Source: Caprimulgus europaeus (lineage: Eukaryota > Chordata > Aves > Caprimulgiformes > Caprimulgidae). From it: a stretch of DNA of 64,000 nucleotides. The notes beneath the pieces were generated by a model, which made no database searches, was not told where the DNA came from, and saw only the letters and a list, made by a program, of their open reading frames with translations. Positions 13,801 through 26,100 of the stretch are shown here, piece after piece. Where the stretch lies: assembly GCA_907165065.1 (NCBI GenBank), contig OU015534.1, positions 10,299,686 through 10,363,685 on the forward strand, in the 5' to 3' direction. Numbering within the stretch: the first letter of the stretch is position 1; each line of letters starts with the position of its first letter. The position numbers and the translations under genes were made by a program.

Positions 13801-16800
13801 AATTTCCTGGGTTGTGCTATCTGGCAAACAAGGCAGCTTATTCAGCATTGTATTAAAGTCCTGGTTAAGTCCTGGAAGTCATTTCATATCAACAATGGGT
13901 GTTTACTAGCGAGTAGGTAAATTCTACCATGACTGAACCCATCTTCATTCTCCTCCACTCCATGGGCTATTGTAATAAGTGTCCATCTGCAGGTGGGAAA
14001 AATGGGTCAAAGGTTTGCCAAAGCCTGCTGAAGGCTGCTATTTTGACTGAAAAAAAAAACCCCAAAACAACATGAAAAAGCACTTTGATAAGGTCCACAT
14101 TCTTCTTTTTTTAATATGGCTCTAAAAATAAAAAAATCCAGTTTCATACATCATTCTTATTATTAATCTTTTTAATTTAATTAATTTAATTTAGAAAATA
14201 TAAGTTCAAATAAAAGTTAACTAGCTAAAAAGAAAATAAAACATATCAGAGTATCTAAAGGAAACATATTACTTGACCCATGCTGAGAGTTAAGTAGTTT
14301 GAGAGTGCAACAAAAGTCAATGTTCAGCTTTCCAATCCAGCCCACGCTAGGAAAGATTTTTCAGCTCTTGAAAGGTATGTTGGTTGTGACAGCTGTTTCC
14401 TGTATTTGTTTGGGTGAGAAACTGGAGTGAATAATCCTGCCCATTCAAGTCATTAGGGACGTATGGGAATTTACTGTTTGCCATAAAACAGCGTGTACAG
14501 TTTCCAGCTGAAAATTAGACCACAAATTCCCAGCTGGACAAACTAGGAGATGGTCTGACATGGAAGAGCTTGCAGTGTAAATACACAACCAAAGATCATT
14601 AGTCCTATTTTATCGAGTGCATAATAAAGCCCAGAGCCTTAAAAACTGGAAATAAATTATTTCAGTAAGAGATAGAAAGTCTGCACAGAACTTAACTTCA
14701 ATTTTCTGAATCTATTTGTACCTTTGAGCAGATCATCCTTCCTCTGAGAGGGAAAAACTTGCCCAAAACATCACTTGACGTCATGGACTTCTTCCCCAAG
14801 TCTCTGCTTAGGAATGAGAGAAACACACAGTTAAGTGTGGCTCCTCCACAGTTGTGTTTAATCACTCTTAGTCCTTAGAAGCCACATGAGGATATGACAA
14901 ACGCCATCTGGAGACGATCCTGGTCCGGCTGGACTGTCTCCATTCCCACTCATGCCCAGAGCAGTGCCACCCATCCCAGGTGTGCAGGGGACAAACGGGG
15001 CCCTGAGCACAGGTCAGAGTCGTGCCCACTGGGATGCACATCGGGCTGTTTGCTCAGCCCCATCAGCACTGCTTGTCCAGAAAGCAGGAGTGACAAAGCT
15101 TGTCTTTGTATGCATTCATGTCATCCCCATGGTGCTCATGCCACGGTGACCATCCCTGTGGGCAGCAACAGGATGATTAAATAAATTATATATGGCATTA
15201 AAGCCCATAAGATATAGGCTTGTCCTGTTCTGGGTAAAGGAACGACCAGTCTTGAATTTCCTCCCTTTCCTCATCCCAGAGAGTGAATTTCAAGGGTTCA
15301 AAAAACATGCACCTGGCTTCGAAAGGTGATAGTCCACTTTGCTTCAACATTTTTTTTCCTTCAAGCCTTTTGGGGCCATCCAACCTAATTTCTCGGTTTG
15401 GGGCTTCATCTTCCCTCACTGTGGAGCTGTAAAAACCAAAGTAGAAAGGCCAGGTGGGATTCTCAGCTCACCCCTTGACTCCTTGAGTCTTTACCCAAAG
15501 CACCGTTTTTCACGAGACTCATGATAAAGCTCTCAAGGAAGACGGTGCCAGCAGCCACAACATGACAGCATCCAAACACTGTTCAAGCCAGCATGGTTTG
15601 CTTTCAGCTGCTTTTAATCTTTCCCAGACTCTCTCAGGGAACAGCTTGGATCCTCCTGTGAATTGGAGAGTTCAGTCTCCCTCAGCAGATCCCAGACGTG
15701 GGCAGTTAACAGCGACAGGCTTTCCAGCAGGCACAAAATAAAGGGCTGGAATTTTTTTTAAATGGACTTTATTAGTGTTTGGGGAAGAGCCTGGACTTGT
15801 ACTCATTAAGTCTGCAGTCTTCAAAGTATTTATAGAGAGGAAAAGAGCATAACTGGTTGAAATTCTTTTTGTTATAGCAAATGACCAATGCACTTATTCG
15901 CAGAGTCATAGTGACTGTGATTAATTTGTAGCCAGAAATAATAGCAGAGTACCTGCTGCATTGCTATTACCTTATCTCTGCCTCACTGGTTGATTCTCAG
16001 GTACAAGTAAAACCAACCCTTAATTATTTGGTTAAAAATCTGTCAGCTGCCAGGGAACAAATGGAATGATACAGCCACCTCTGCCACTGCATTTTACAGC
16101 TCCAAGAGATAATTGAATGGAAAGAAACGCACTTCAAAGTCCCCCGAGAGCCAGCACTGACAGTAAATACCTGGATGTGCCCCGAGGAATGGTCAGGGAC
16201 CAGGGAATGGCCAGCTGGAGAGATGACCTGCACCAGGAGCAATCTTCACACCCTGGTGTAGAGCTGGGTTATTTCTATCCTGCTTTCAGGAGGACCTGCT
16301 CTGGCCACCTTTAGCATCCCATTCAGATGCCTCCCACCTGTTTTATAGTCATCTGTGCTGTTCTCATTTTTTTAGAGAGAAGCTGATGCTTTGAGACTCT
16401 CCTGCTGTGTCTGGTCTGAAGCAGGAGTATCACTGTTTTCAGGCATTTGTCCCTATAACCCTCCAGAGAAGACAGCAGGAAGTGTTTCCTACAGCCCAAG
16501 CAGCAAAGCTCAGAGAAAGCCACCCAGCACTCATCACATCTCTGGTACCAGCTAGGGAGGCTACAGACATCCTATGGCCTCAGCCAAGAAGATTTAGTGA
16601 CAGCTCCGTCCTCTGAAGTTTGGTACTACACAGGAGCTCTAGGGAGGCACAGAAAAACTCTGACCCTTTCTCTAGTGGGATGTATCCACCAGTGTGATGC
16701 TGGGGCAAATATTCCTAGATGTCCTCTGATTGTGGACAGCTCTGATGATTAATGCCAGGACTGTATCCCTCAGTCTTGCTGGTGTCATGCCCAGACATGA

Positions 16801-16813
16801 TTTGTTCATCAGG
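7826..16813. other. No gene recognised; unique non-coding DNA
   Basis: I see no supported gene. Content includes an AT-rich stretch with TTAATTTAATT repeats near 14100-14240, a pyrimidine tract at 13111-13150, and a purine/pyrimidine-biased zone at 11470-11700. The longest open frame, 219 codons on the minus strand at 11830-12489, has no start context, splice partner or domain that I recognise. Confidence 0.55.
13111..13150 (+). repeat. Polypyrimidine tract (CT/T)
   Basis: Forty consecutive pyrimidines: a CT-alternating part at about 13121-13132 followed by roughly 15 T. Long purine/pyrimidine asymmetric tracts can form non-B structures and are length-variable; no function is claimed here. 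Confidence 0.85.
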
Positions 16814-17110
16814 TCACAGAATAATTTAGGTTGGAAGGAGCCTCTCTTGGAAGTCTCTGGTCCAACACACCTCAAAGCAGAGCCAACTTAGATGAGATTG
16901 TGCAGGGCATCCAGCCAAGCCTTGAGTATCTCTAAGGACTGAGATTCCCCACTTTTCTGGGCCCTTGTGCCAGTGTCTGACCATCCTGAGGGTGAATTTT
17001 TTTCCTAACATCTAATTGTAATTTCACTTGTCACAACTTGCATCCATTGCTCTCTTCCTTTCACTTGGCAACTCCAAGAGTCTGGCTCCATCTTCTCAGG
17101 ACTATCCCAC
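16814..17110 (-). mobile_element. CR1 LINE fragment
   Basis: The + strand starts with TCACAGAATAATTTAGGTTGGAAGGAGCC-type sequence, the complement of a CR1 3' end. It continues with degenerate CR1 text (CTTGAGTATCTCTAAGGACTGAGATTCC, then TGAGGGTGAATTTTTTTCCTAACATCTAATTG). The many differences from other CR1 copies in the window suggest an old insertion. The downstream boundary, which is the 5'-truncated end of the element, is not sharp. Confidence 0.85.
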
Positions 17111-20100
17111 TCAATCACTGACCCTGTCCTCAAAATTTTCATCCTCCTTCCCTTGCTGCCTTATTGGTGACACCAACATCAGAACAGCCATCTCATATGG
17201 AGATGTGCCTGCACAGTGGTTCTCCAGGGGGGTTAGGGCATCCTCTTAAAGCTCAGGCTTTCAGGGCTGTGCAGTTATGGAGGAGGCATTCAGATGTTCT
17301 TGAGAGGTCAATCAACCAGGCTTGGTCATGCTGCAGTAGGACACTGCTGTGGAATGGATGTGATTGCTTCTGGGCCGCTCTCTTTAAGGACATAGGCAAA
17401 TAAAAATGCAAGAGAAAATCAGCTGAGTTACATGGTGATGCTTTTAATTGCCTTGGCTAAATGGGAAATTAAATGCTGGAAACTTCAAGTCCTGTTTGAT
17501 GTTTAGCATCCGTGCTCCAAAAGGACGGGTTCTCTGGGCACAGCTTTGGTATGCCCAGGAAGCATGAAATCACTCCCAAATTGCTCGACAGATAAGGTAA
17601 TTGGACTCCATTGCCTGAGACGCTCTGGCTGCACACTGGGGGAGCAGACACCATCTCCTAAGTGGAACAAACTCAGAGATACCCTGGGGGCTGTTTGTGT
17701 GGCACCTGTATGCCTGGCATTGAGGGCTCCTTGTCTGACTGGTGCAGAGGCCATCTATCACTTCTCTGGAGGAGCTCAATGCCTGGCAAGGTTGGGAAAA
17801 TAAGTTCCCAGGACAGAGCAGAAGAGACATCTCCTGTTATCAGCCCTGTGCATGCACTTTGTATTTTCTCCTTGTTATGCTCAATCAAGATGCATTTGAT
17901 TTCAGATTAGGAGAATCCTAAAAGAGAAAAGATCACGGGTTGAATGTGGCACATGTTAAAGCACGTTTCTGCCAATGGAGAAGCATGTGCTTGCAAAGGC
18001 TGCCATGCTTGGAGCTCTTCTCCCTCCAGGCTGGAATTCTTGTTCTCTGAAATGGGATACATGACAACACCTCACTTACCAGATTTGTTTGTCTGATGGC
18101 CATTTCTGCCCTCTCCAGCTCTGTGATGACAATCTTCTACTCGTCTCCAATGGTAACACTATGGACTCTGCACATCTTTTGGGTACAGTAGTCACAGGGT
18201 TAGCCAAGGTGTGACCACTGTGTGCAGCGAAGACACCCCAAGGTCAAACAGTCCTACCACCATTGTTCTTTATACAGACACATCACACACCGATGGCTAC
18301 CCTTGCTGCCTCTCCCAGTTATGCCATGCCTTTGGAGATGAAGGACTTTGAGGAGAGGATGAAACACAATCTTCAAGATTCATGTTCATGGATTTATACA
18401 GTGTCTCAAAGGCATTCTCTGTTATCTTCTTTTGGCTTTCCTAATAACTTATTGCAGCTACAGAAGAAATCACAAGAATGCTTTGCAAATGTGTGCAAAT
18501 TCCAAGTTCAAGGTCCAAGCTTCATCAGAAATCTCCTCCTCCCATTTCAGGACTACCTGCCCACAGCTTCTGTAATCTCCAGAAGCCCAGAAACTTCTCA
18601 GGGAAGCTCTCATCCTTCCACACTTCTCAAAGCTGTTTCATTAGCAGCATTTCTGGGTGCGATCTGCTACCAGACAGCACGAAATCTTGGCGGGCTCATG
18701 GGATGTCAGTGTTAGAGTATCAGCACAGCGATCCCTTTCCACACACCATCGCTGTGGTTCAATACTGTTGGCCTCTCCTTAATTTTCACTCTCCAAATAT
18801 TTGCTTGGACATTAGGACCAGTGGATCAGAAGACAGCCTGAAAGACCTACACAGAGCTGTGAGTCTTTTGGTTGGAGAAAGGCACTGGTTGACTTGAGAG
18901 GAATTGTTCTCCTCCAATCAAAGGAAAGAGAAAAAGTGATTTTTGCAATCTTGGATTTTTTTTTTCCCTTTCCTTTTTTTTTTTTTTTCTTTTCATTTTT
19001 CTGCACTCTGGGCACAGAAGGACAGACTCTGGTGTAAATGGATGGACCTACATTGAAACTTGTTCATAGCTGTTGAAAAAATTCAGGTCATTAGATTATT
19101 TTTTTAAATGGTAGATCATGACTGTATTGGTCATCAGGAGAACAGGGGAAGGATCTTTGTATCAGTACACTGAAGAAAGCAAGAGAGGAAATGCATCCTG
19201 AGAGATCACCTAGCTGCCCTTCCCTGGTGTGCTCCTCTGGCATGTCCTCAGTGCATAATTCCACTTCTCTGGGGCACCAGGCTTCATTTTCCTGCATTCA
19301 CCACTCACTTTAGCTGTGTCTTTGCATCCCTGCTGCTTGGGATTTATTCTCTCAGCAGCCTTCCTCAAAGGGGAAGCACCTTGCCGCTGGGCTGAGTGGA
19401 GGAAGGAGCAGAAGGAGGGGAAGACTTCATCAACCTCCTGCTCCAGCTGTCTCTGGGCAGTTGGAGCTGTGCCCTGCCAGCCCCAGCCTGGGGGCACTTT
19501 CCTTTTCTCATGACCCCATCTGGAAAGAGAGTTGGAGTCAGGGCGATTCTATTCATGGCAGGAATGACAAAAATCTCCTGTTAATATACATACTTTTTAA
19601 TTTTGCTAGCTTATGGTGTGTTGCTTTCCTTCTGAAATATAAGTATCAATAAGAAATGTCAAAGTTTTATTTCAGATTTAACTTGCCTCCCTATTTATCT
19701 CCTTCACTCCCTTTCTATTCCTCTCATCTTCCTTCTGGTTTACCAAGTCCTGCCAGAGCTACATTGTCATCCAATTATAAAAACTAGGGACTTCCAATGG
19801 ACACCTACAACATCTCCTGCCCTTCAGCAGAGCCCTGCTCCGCCCTGTGCCTGCCTAATGGCAGTGTGTCTTAATAGCTTATCTGCAAAACTTTTAGATA
19901 ATTCATATCCAGCTCTACCCCCAGGAGATAGGAGGCATCAGTAACCACCACACTGGTGGGGAAAAATAGGCAGCATGGATTTGTCAGATCAAAACCTGCT
20001 GCCAGGGGAAGGGGCCAGCTCTTCCCCTCCACCACAGATCGCCCCAGCTGATTTCAGCAGTGATAACAACGCAATTACAGGAGTGGGGATAATCACTGAC

Positions 20101-23100
20101 ATGAGCTCACCTCCTCCACTTGCTCACTTGTTTATTTTGGAGGTTTCTTAATATACTAAGAGCCAGTGAAACTCGTGCTAATCCACCCCTCAGCAGCATC
20201 TGCTGCCACCACCACCACATCCTTCCAGACAGACACTATAGAGATCAGCAGCTTTGATACTGCAGGGAAACTCCCAACAGCCTTTCCTGACATCAGTGTC
20301 TCCTGCCTGCCCCTCCCTGAGGTCTGGGTCCTTGTTCAGCTCCCTGTATACAAACTGACACTCTCCACAGAGTGAAATGAGGTGATCTGCATGTCCCACA
20401 CAAATACTGTCCCAGGGCTATAGAGTCCAGCAGAGAAAGGGGCTACAAGGATCACATTTGGAGTCAGAGAAAGTAAATGTCACCAAAGTACTGGGTTTTT
20501 TCCCCTAGTATGGATCAAAGTAGTGTCTCCATTTTTTGGTGTCTTCAAATCACAGGCTTTTATTTTTTCTGTGAGGGACATTTTAGCCAAATTCAAATAA
20601 CCAGACTCAGCAGAAAGTGGGAGAGATGAAACCTCCTGCTCCGGCAATCTCTCCAGCCTCTTTTCCAGCTTTTACCAGGAGGCCAGCACCAGAACAGGAT
20701 GGGACTTGCGCAGAGCCAACATGATCTTAGCTGGCCATACTGCCATGGGGATCTCAGCTCCATCACAGGAAGGGCTCTTCTGCTGTTGTCATTCTCTCCA
20801 CAGTCCCTGGTGTGTCACCAGTGTGTACCAGTGAGAGTGTCAGAGTGAAGTCTACCTTGTTACTGGGCCATAGTGGGAGTGTCCCAGAGGCTGCTGAAAA
20901 ATCCTCCACTGGGTTTCAGGTGGCTATGTCAGGTTCTGCATCTCTGTCTCTTCACTGTTCCAGCTTGTCCAGAGCAATACCTCAACCTGGCTGACCCATG
21001 TGAAGCCCTCCCCATCTTTCAGTCTCTCCTCACATTCCAGGACAGGGATGAGTGCTTCATCTTCCTCCTCACATCCCCAACCCCTTCCACTGCTCAAGAC
21101 CAGCCCTGGATGGGAGAGGGCTTGAAAAAGAAACCACAGGGAAGGGTGGCTTCACAATCAGCTGCTCCTGGCTAAGGCACCTGTGTGGTATCATTAACAG
21201 ATCATCACAGGCAGTGAAAGGCTCTGACACTCGGCATGATCCCTGCTGGGATCTCAGCAGCGCCTTGACAACTGTAGGGTTAAGATTATTGCTGAGAAAT
21301 TTTGCTGAGCTGGGCACTTTTCTGAGCATGAAGGTGTGGAGGAGCAAAAGGCCTTGCAGGAGACACCCTGGGCATTTCCTTCATGTCCAAGGACTACGTC
21401 ATCATCCTCTATCATGGCTCTTGTTTCTTTTGCAAGGACTCTGGATTCATTGGGTTGGATCATTTAATTTGGACTAAGCAGAACGAGTTGCATCACATCA
21501 AAGACAGGAGCTGGGAAGGGGAAGTCTTAATCAAGCCATGAATTAACCCCTGTGAGGAATAGCTATGGAGAATACAGAAGAGGTAGGAATAGGTGGGGAA
21601 GGATGAAAGAGACTTATTTTCAGAGTTAGCTGCAAAAGCTTTGTTCCTCCTTCCCGTGGCTGGACCCGCCTCCTTTCCCCTGCTGGGAGCTGAGCCCTGT
21701 CCTTTCCCTCAGCCAAGTGCCAGGAGCTCTGCAAGGACTGGCAGGTCCTGCCAGGGCTCTGGTGACACCAGTACTTTCCTTTCCACCTCCTCTGCCCTCT
21801 CTTCTCTTCCCGAATCCTTTCAAGAGCAGGTGGGTGGCTCTTCCCAAAGCCCCCAGGATTTGTACGGCTGATCCAGCACGGAGCTGGCAGGGGGCACGTC
21901 CGTCACACATCTCCAAAAGCCCACACAGTTTTTCTTCTCCTTGCTTTCTTCCTCCTCCTCCTTTTATTTTTTGTGGTCTCAGGTGAACTCAGGATATTTC
22001 AAAGAGATCTCTGTGAACACCGAAGCTTTGAAGCTGGCTGGTGGAGCAACCTCAGGTGACAGGGAGAAGGAGCGGGACCCGGCTGGGTGTCTTCCCAGGA
22101 GAACTCAATCAAAGCCAGAAGAAATGACAGCACAAGCTGTTCCGACTCATTCTGGCTGGGGGTTTCTCCACGCCTTTGTTACTGAGCCCAGCCCAATAGC
22201 CCTTCCTGGTTTTAAAATAGCAAAACCTTTTCTAAGCTTTAGATTAAGTTCCTGGGTCACCAGCAGAGATGGCCTGTAGCAAAGCCCTGGGTTTTATCTT
22301 TAATTATAGTCAGGAATATTAGACTCTTGCAGAAACTGAGCTGATAAAAAGCCAACATCTGTGATTCCTGCTGTGGAGCTGAGAATCTGCTCAAGGGAAA
22401 GCTGGTAATCAGGAAGAGAGGGGTCAACAGAAGATGATCTTCTAAGTTTTCCTCTATAGACTGAATGTCTAATATGTTTACTTAGCCAGATGCAAATCCT
22501 TTTCGCAAACTCATGGCCCTGCTGAGTACAAGAACACGCAGAAAATTAACAAAGCTGAAGCATCAATTCCTCATCTATTGCCAGTAAGAGACTCCTGGTG
22601 ACTACATGGGAGGAAGGAAAATGTTCTCTCTCTCCAGTGTCCGGGGAGATGAAGCTGAGTTTCCAGCAGCGTTCTCCAATTCTTAACCAAGAGGTCCTGT
22701 CTGGCACCTCGCTGCTTCACTTTCTCTCCTGGCTGCCTTCCTTCCCCGATCTGCTCCTGGGCTGCTCCTTCCACAGGTCCCCAGGGTTTGAGTCTTGCCC
22801 TTGTTCACACCCAGAGCAGAGTCTGCCCTTGGCCAGTGAACTTGCTAAGGTTGAAGATCTTCAGAAAACCAGCAATGGCATCAAGTGCAGAACCATCTCC
22901 AAGCATGGTTAGGAGTCACTTAGGCAGTGGGGCAATGTCTGTGGTTATTCATATGTGTTTGATCTATGACAGAGCAGCAGGAGGAACAGGAGGCCAAGCC
23001 AAGTCTTATTACATGGCTGTGGAGCCACCAGAAATTCCCCCTATAGCATCCTGCATTGGGCTGGAAATGGTGCACTAGCTGGAAGATGAGGCATGGGCAG

Positions 23101-26100
23101 GAAAGGACAGGAAAGCAGAAGAGCATGGTCTGAGCTGCTCACAGCATGGACAGCCATGGGTTGGGGCAGGTCAGTGTACTGGAGCTTCTTTTCAGAGTTC
23201 ATTTTTCTTTGTGCTATTAACAAAACACGTGCAGGTGTGTGTGTGGTGTGTCTTAGGTTCAAGGTCACCTTGTACTCAGCCCAGCACAATAAAACCTTAA
23301 AGGAATGGGGTATAACAAAAGAGCTGGGTTGGCTTTGAGCCTCTCAAGGAGTGATGGGTCTTGAAATAGACCACAGCTATCTGGAGGTTAGAAAGCCCTA
23401 CATCCATTTCTTCTGAGGGTCGCTTCCTAAGACACCCTGCTCCTGTAGCACAGAGGTCTGGGGATCCCCTCTGAGCTGACGGTGACAGCTAAGGAGGAAT
23501 GAGACTGGCTTAAGCAGAGCCCCAGCCAGACAGATCAATTAAAAAATAAAGATGAAGGTGCTTGGTCCGGGTCTGCTTTCCCCATCAAATTCGTTATCTC
23601 CCCCTGCCAACAGAAAGAGGGCAACTGTTCACGTAAGACACAGCTAATAATATCTGAGTACAGGACATTGCTGCTAAATTACAGGGAGGGCTTGGGAAGG
23701 AAAATTAGTGTCATTTGCAAGCCCAATAATAGGGGCTGTGCAGCATGAATGCCGATGCGGGAGCGAGCTGGAGGACAGCGTGTGGCTTATGCAACCGTCC
23801 CTGTCCCCATCCTCCTCCTGCGGGCACAGCCGGGCTGGCAGGGTGCACGCTGCGGGGCTGAGGAGCAGGCAGCAGAGGAAAAGTGGGCTTGAAAGCTAAA
23901 GGGAGTTAAAAACAAAGGCAAAGCAGATACCTCTGTCTGAGGGTGAAGGCATCAGAAGCTGCTCCTGGGGGAAAAGGCTCAGCCCTTCCCAGGTGAGCTG
24001 TGGCAGAGCACAGCTTGGGGTCCCCAGGGCAGCAGCTACCAGGGATGGGAGGTCTGGTGGTTTCAATTGTAGGGCCAGTTCTGGGCAGCTTCTAGGAGCA
24101 ATCAGACTCAGTGGGGAAACTGAGGCACGGAGAGACTGCACCGCAGGCAATTCTTGAGAACTTGGAGATGAAATGTGGTGCTGCTCCCCAGGGACAGCAG
24201 CAATGCTGCAGTGGGGAAAGCATTTCCCATTTCAGATACAGCTACATCTTGAGCAAAAACATTCTACAGAGAAGCAGAAGTGCTCTCTGACCAAATGCTG
24301 CCAGGCTGCTAACAAACCAACACCATGCTCTTGGTCATCTGTGGAATACCACTGGCTCCAAGCTCCAAACTCACACCCCATCAACAACCCAGCACACATC
24401 ACAAACCAAAGAGCCCACTCTCCTCTGCAGTCCCACCATGATCTCTGCTGGCTCTTACAGACAGTCAGTTCCTGGGCTAGGGAATAATTTTACAGCAACT
24501 TTATCGGAGCACCTAAACAAAAATCAGGAAGTGGAGCAACTCTTACTGTGTCCAACATATGCAAAAACTAGTGTCCCCTTCCCACCTGCTGGGTTATTTG
24601 CCAAATTCCTCGACCTTGGACCACTCTCCAGGCCCTCTCCTGTAGCTGATTAGGAAATGCCCCAATCCCCTGATGAACATGTGAAGCTGTGATTATACTA
24701 ATCAACTGCTCATTAGTGTTACTTGGCTTCAGCTGATCATACACCAGCCCCATGGTGTACAGCCACCTCTTTCACTGCAGGATGGAGAAGCTCCTCATCT
24801 CTTCTGCTCTTCCTACCTCATTTTGCCCACAGATGGAGAAGGGCTCTCCAGGGCACCGTGGAGCAAGTTAATCTCCTCTCAGCAGATCTGAGCCCTCTTT
24901 CAGCCTATGGATTGCCCACTGCAGCGCTGTGCCCCTGGGTCTCAGCAAGGGACTTTTGGCCCCTGAGAGGCTTCCAGGGAATAACCAACTGCCACCGAGG
25001 GCTGAGAGCCATGTGAGAAGTACTAGAGATCATGATGTGCCAAAACAGAAAGAGGACTACAAGAGCCAATTCATTTACTGACAAGCACAGCCTTCACAGG
25101 GGACCCTCAACCCAACCTCTAGTCAGCTGTAGGTGGCTGCAGAGCCAACAGCTCTGACCCTAACAACAGCCAACAGAGAAGCCAGCTGATTATAAAAAAG
25201 CAGCACAAGCACCATCACTTTCATGGCAGCTTTGGGTCCAGCCCTCCAGCTACAGTGCAGCTGCTGCAAAGCAATATTGTTGAAAAGGGATAATTTTGCC
25301 AGCTGGCAAAAATCAAAAGTCAGCAAATATTTCATAAGCTGCCCAAAGCTCCCTTCAGGTCTCCATGTAGCCCCTTTTTCCCATGCCGGTTCCTGGTTCA
25401 CATCTCTAGACTGTGCTCCTGTCTTGTCTCCTCTCCTATCTCCATCCTCACATCACTCACTGCGACTTGAGACCATCTCTCCCCAACTCCACATACCCCC
25501 ATGGCAGTGTGACTTAAACAGCCCTTAGGTGACTGGTCCCCATGGCCACCATCTTGCCTCTACCACCACCAGGTTTTCTGGGTCTGTCATGGAGTTAAAG
25601 TTGCTCCAGAGTGTTTCATCCCCAGCTTTAAGAGTCTAGCTGCAAGGAGGAGAGCCAGGAGAGGGTATTTACGGCAATGAAATTGTATCCCCTCAGGAGG
25701 CTGAGCCAGAGGATTGTGCTCTGCAGGTGCCATCCTTCCCCTAATCCTCACACCCCCACATCCTGCCAGCCCCTGCTAATTCACAAGAGATAATTAACTG
25801 GTGCTCCATCAGCCACTTCCATATCTCGGAAGAAGGCAGAGGGATATTTCTGCACGTGCATGCACAGAGCACCTGTGTACTACCAGCTCAAAATCCATCA
25901 GCAGGACGAGCCTGGGGAGAGAAGAGACCCCAGCAGGTTTGAGGGGACAAGGACATGGTGACACAGGTGATTTGCCTGGTGCACCACAAATCCTGGTTGA
26001 GATGTGGGGACTCTGCTCCTGCCGGCAGAGCAGAGCAGGTTACTTCTGTTTGCATGGGAGACCTCTAAGATGTCTGGGGATGGGCACTTGGAGAGAACTG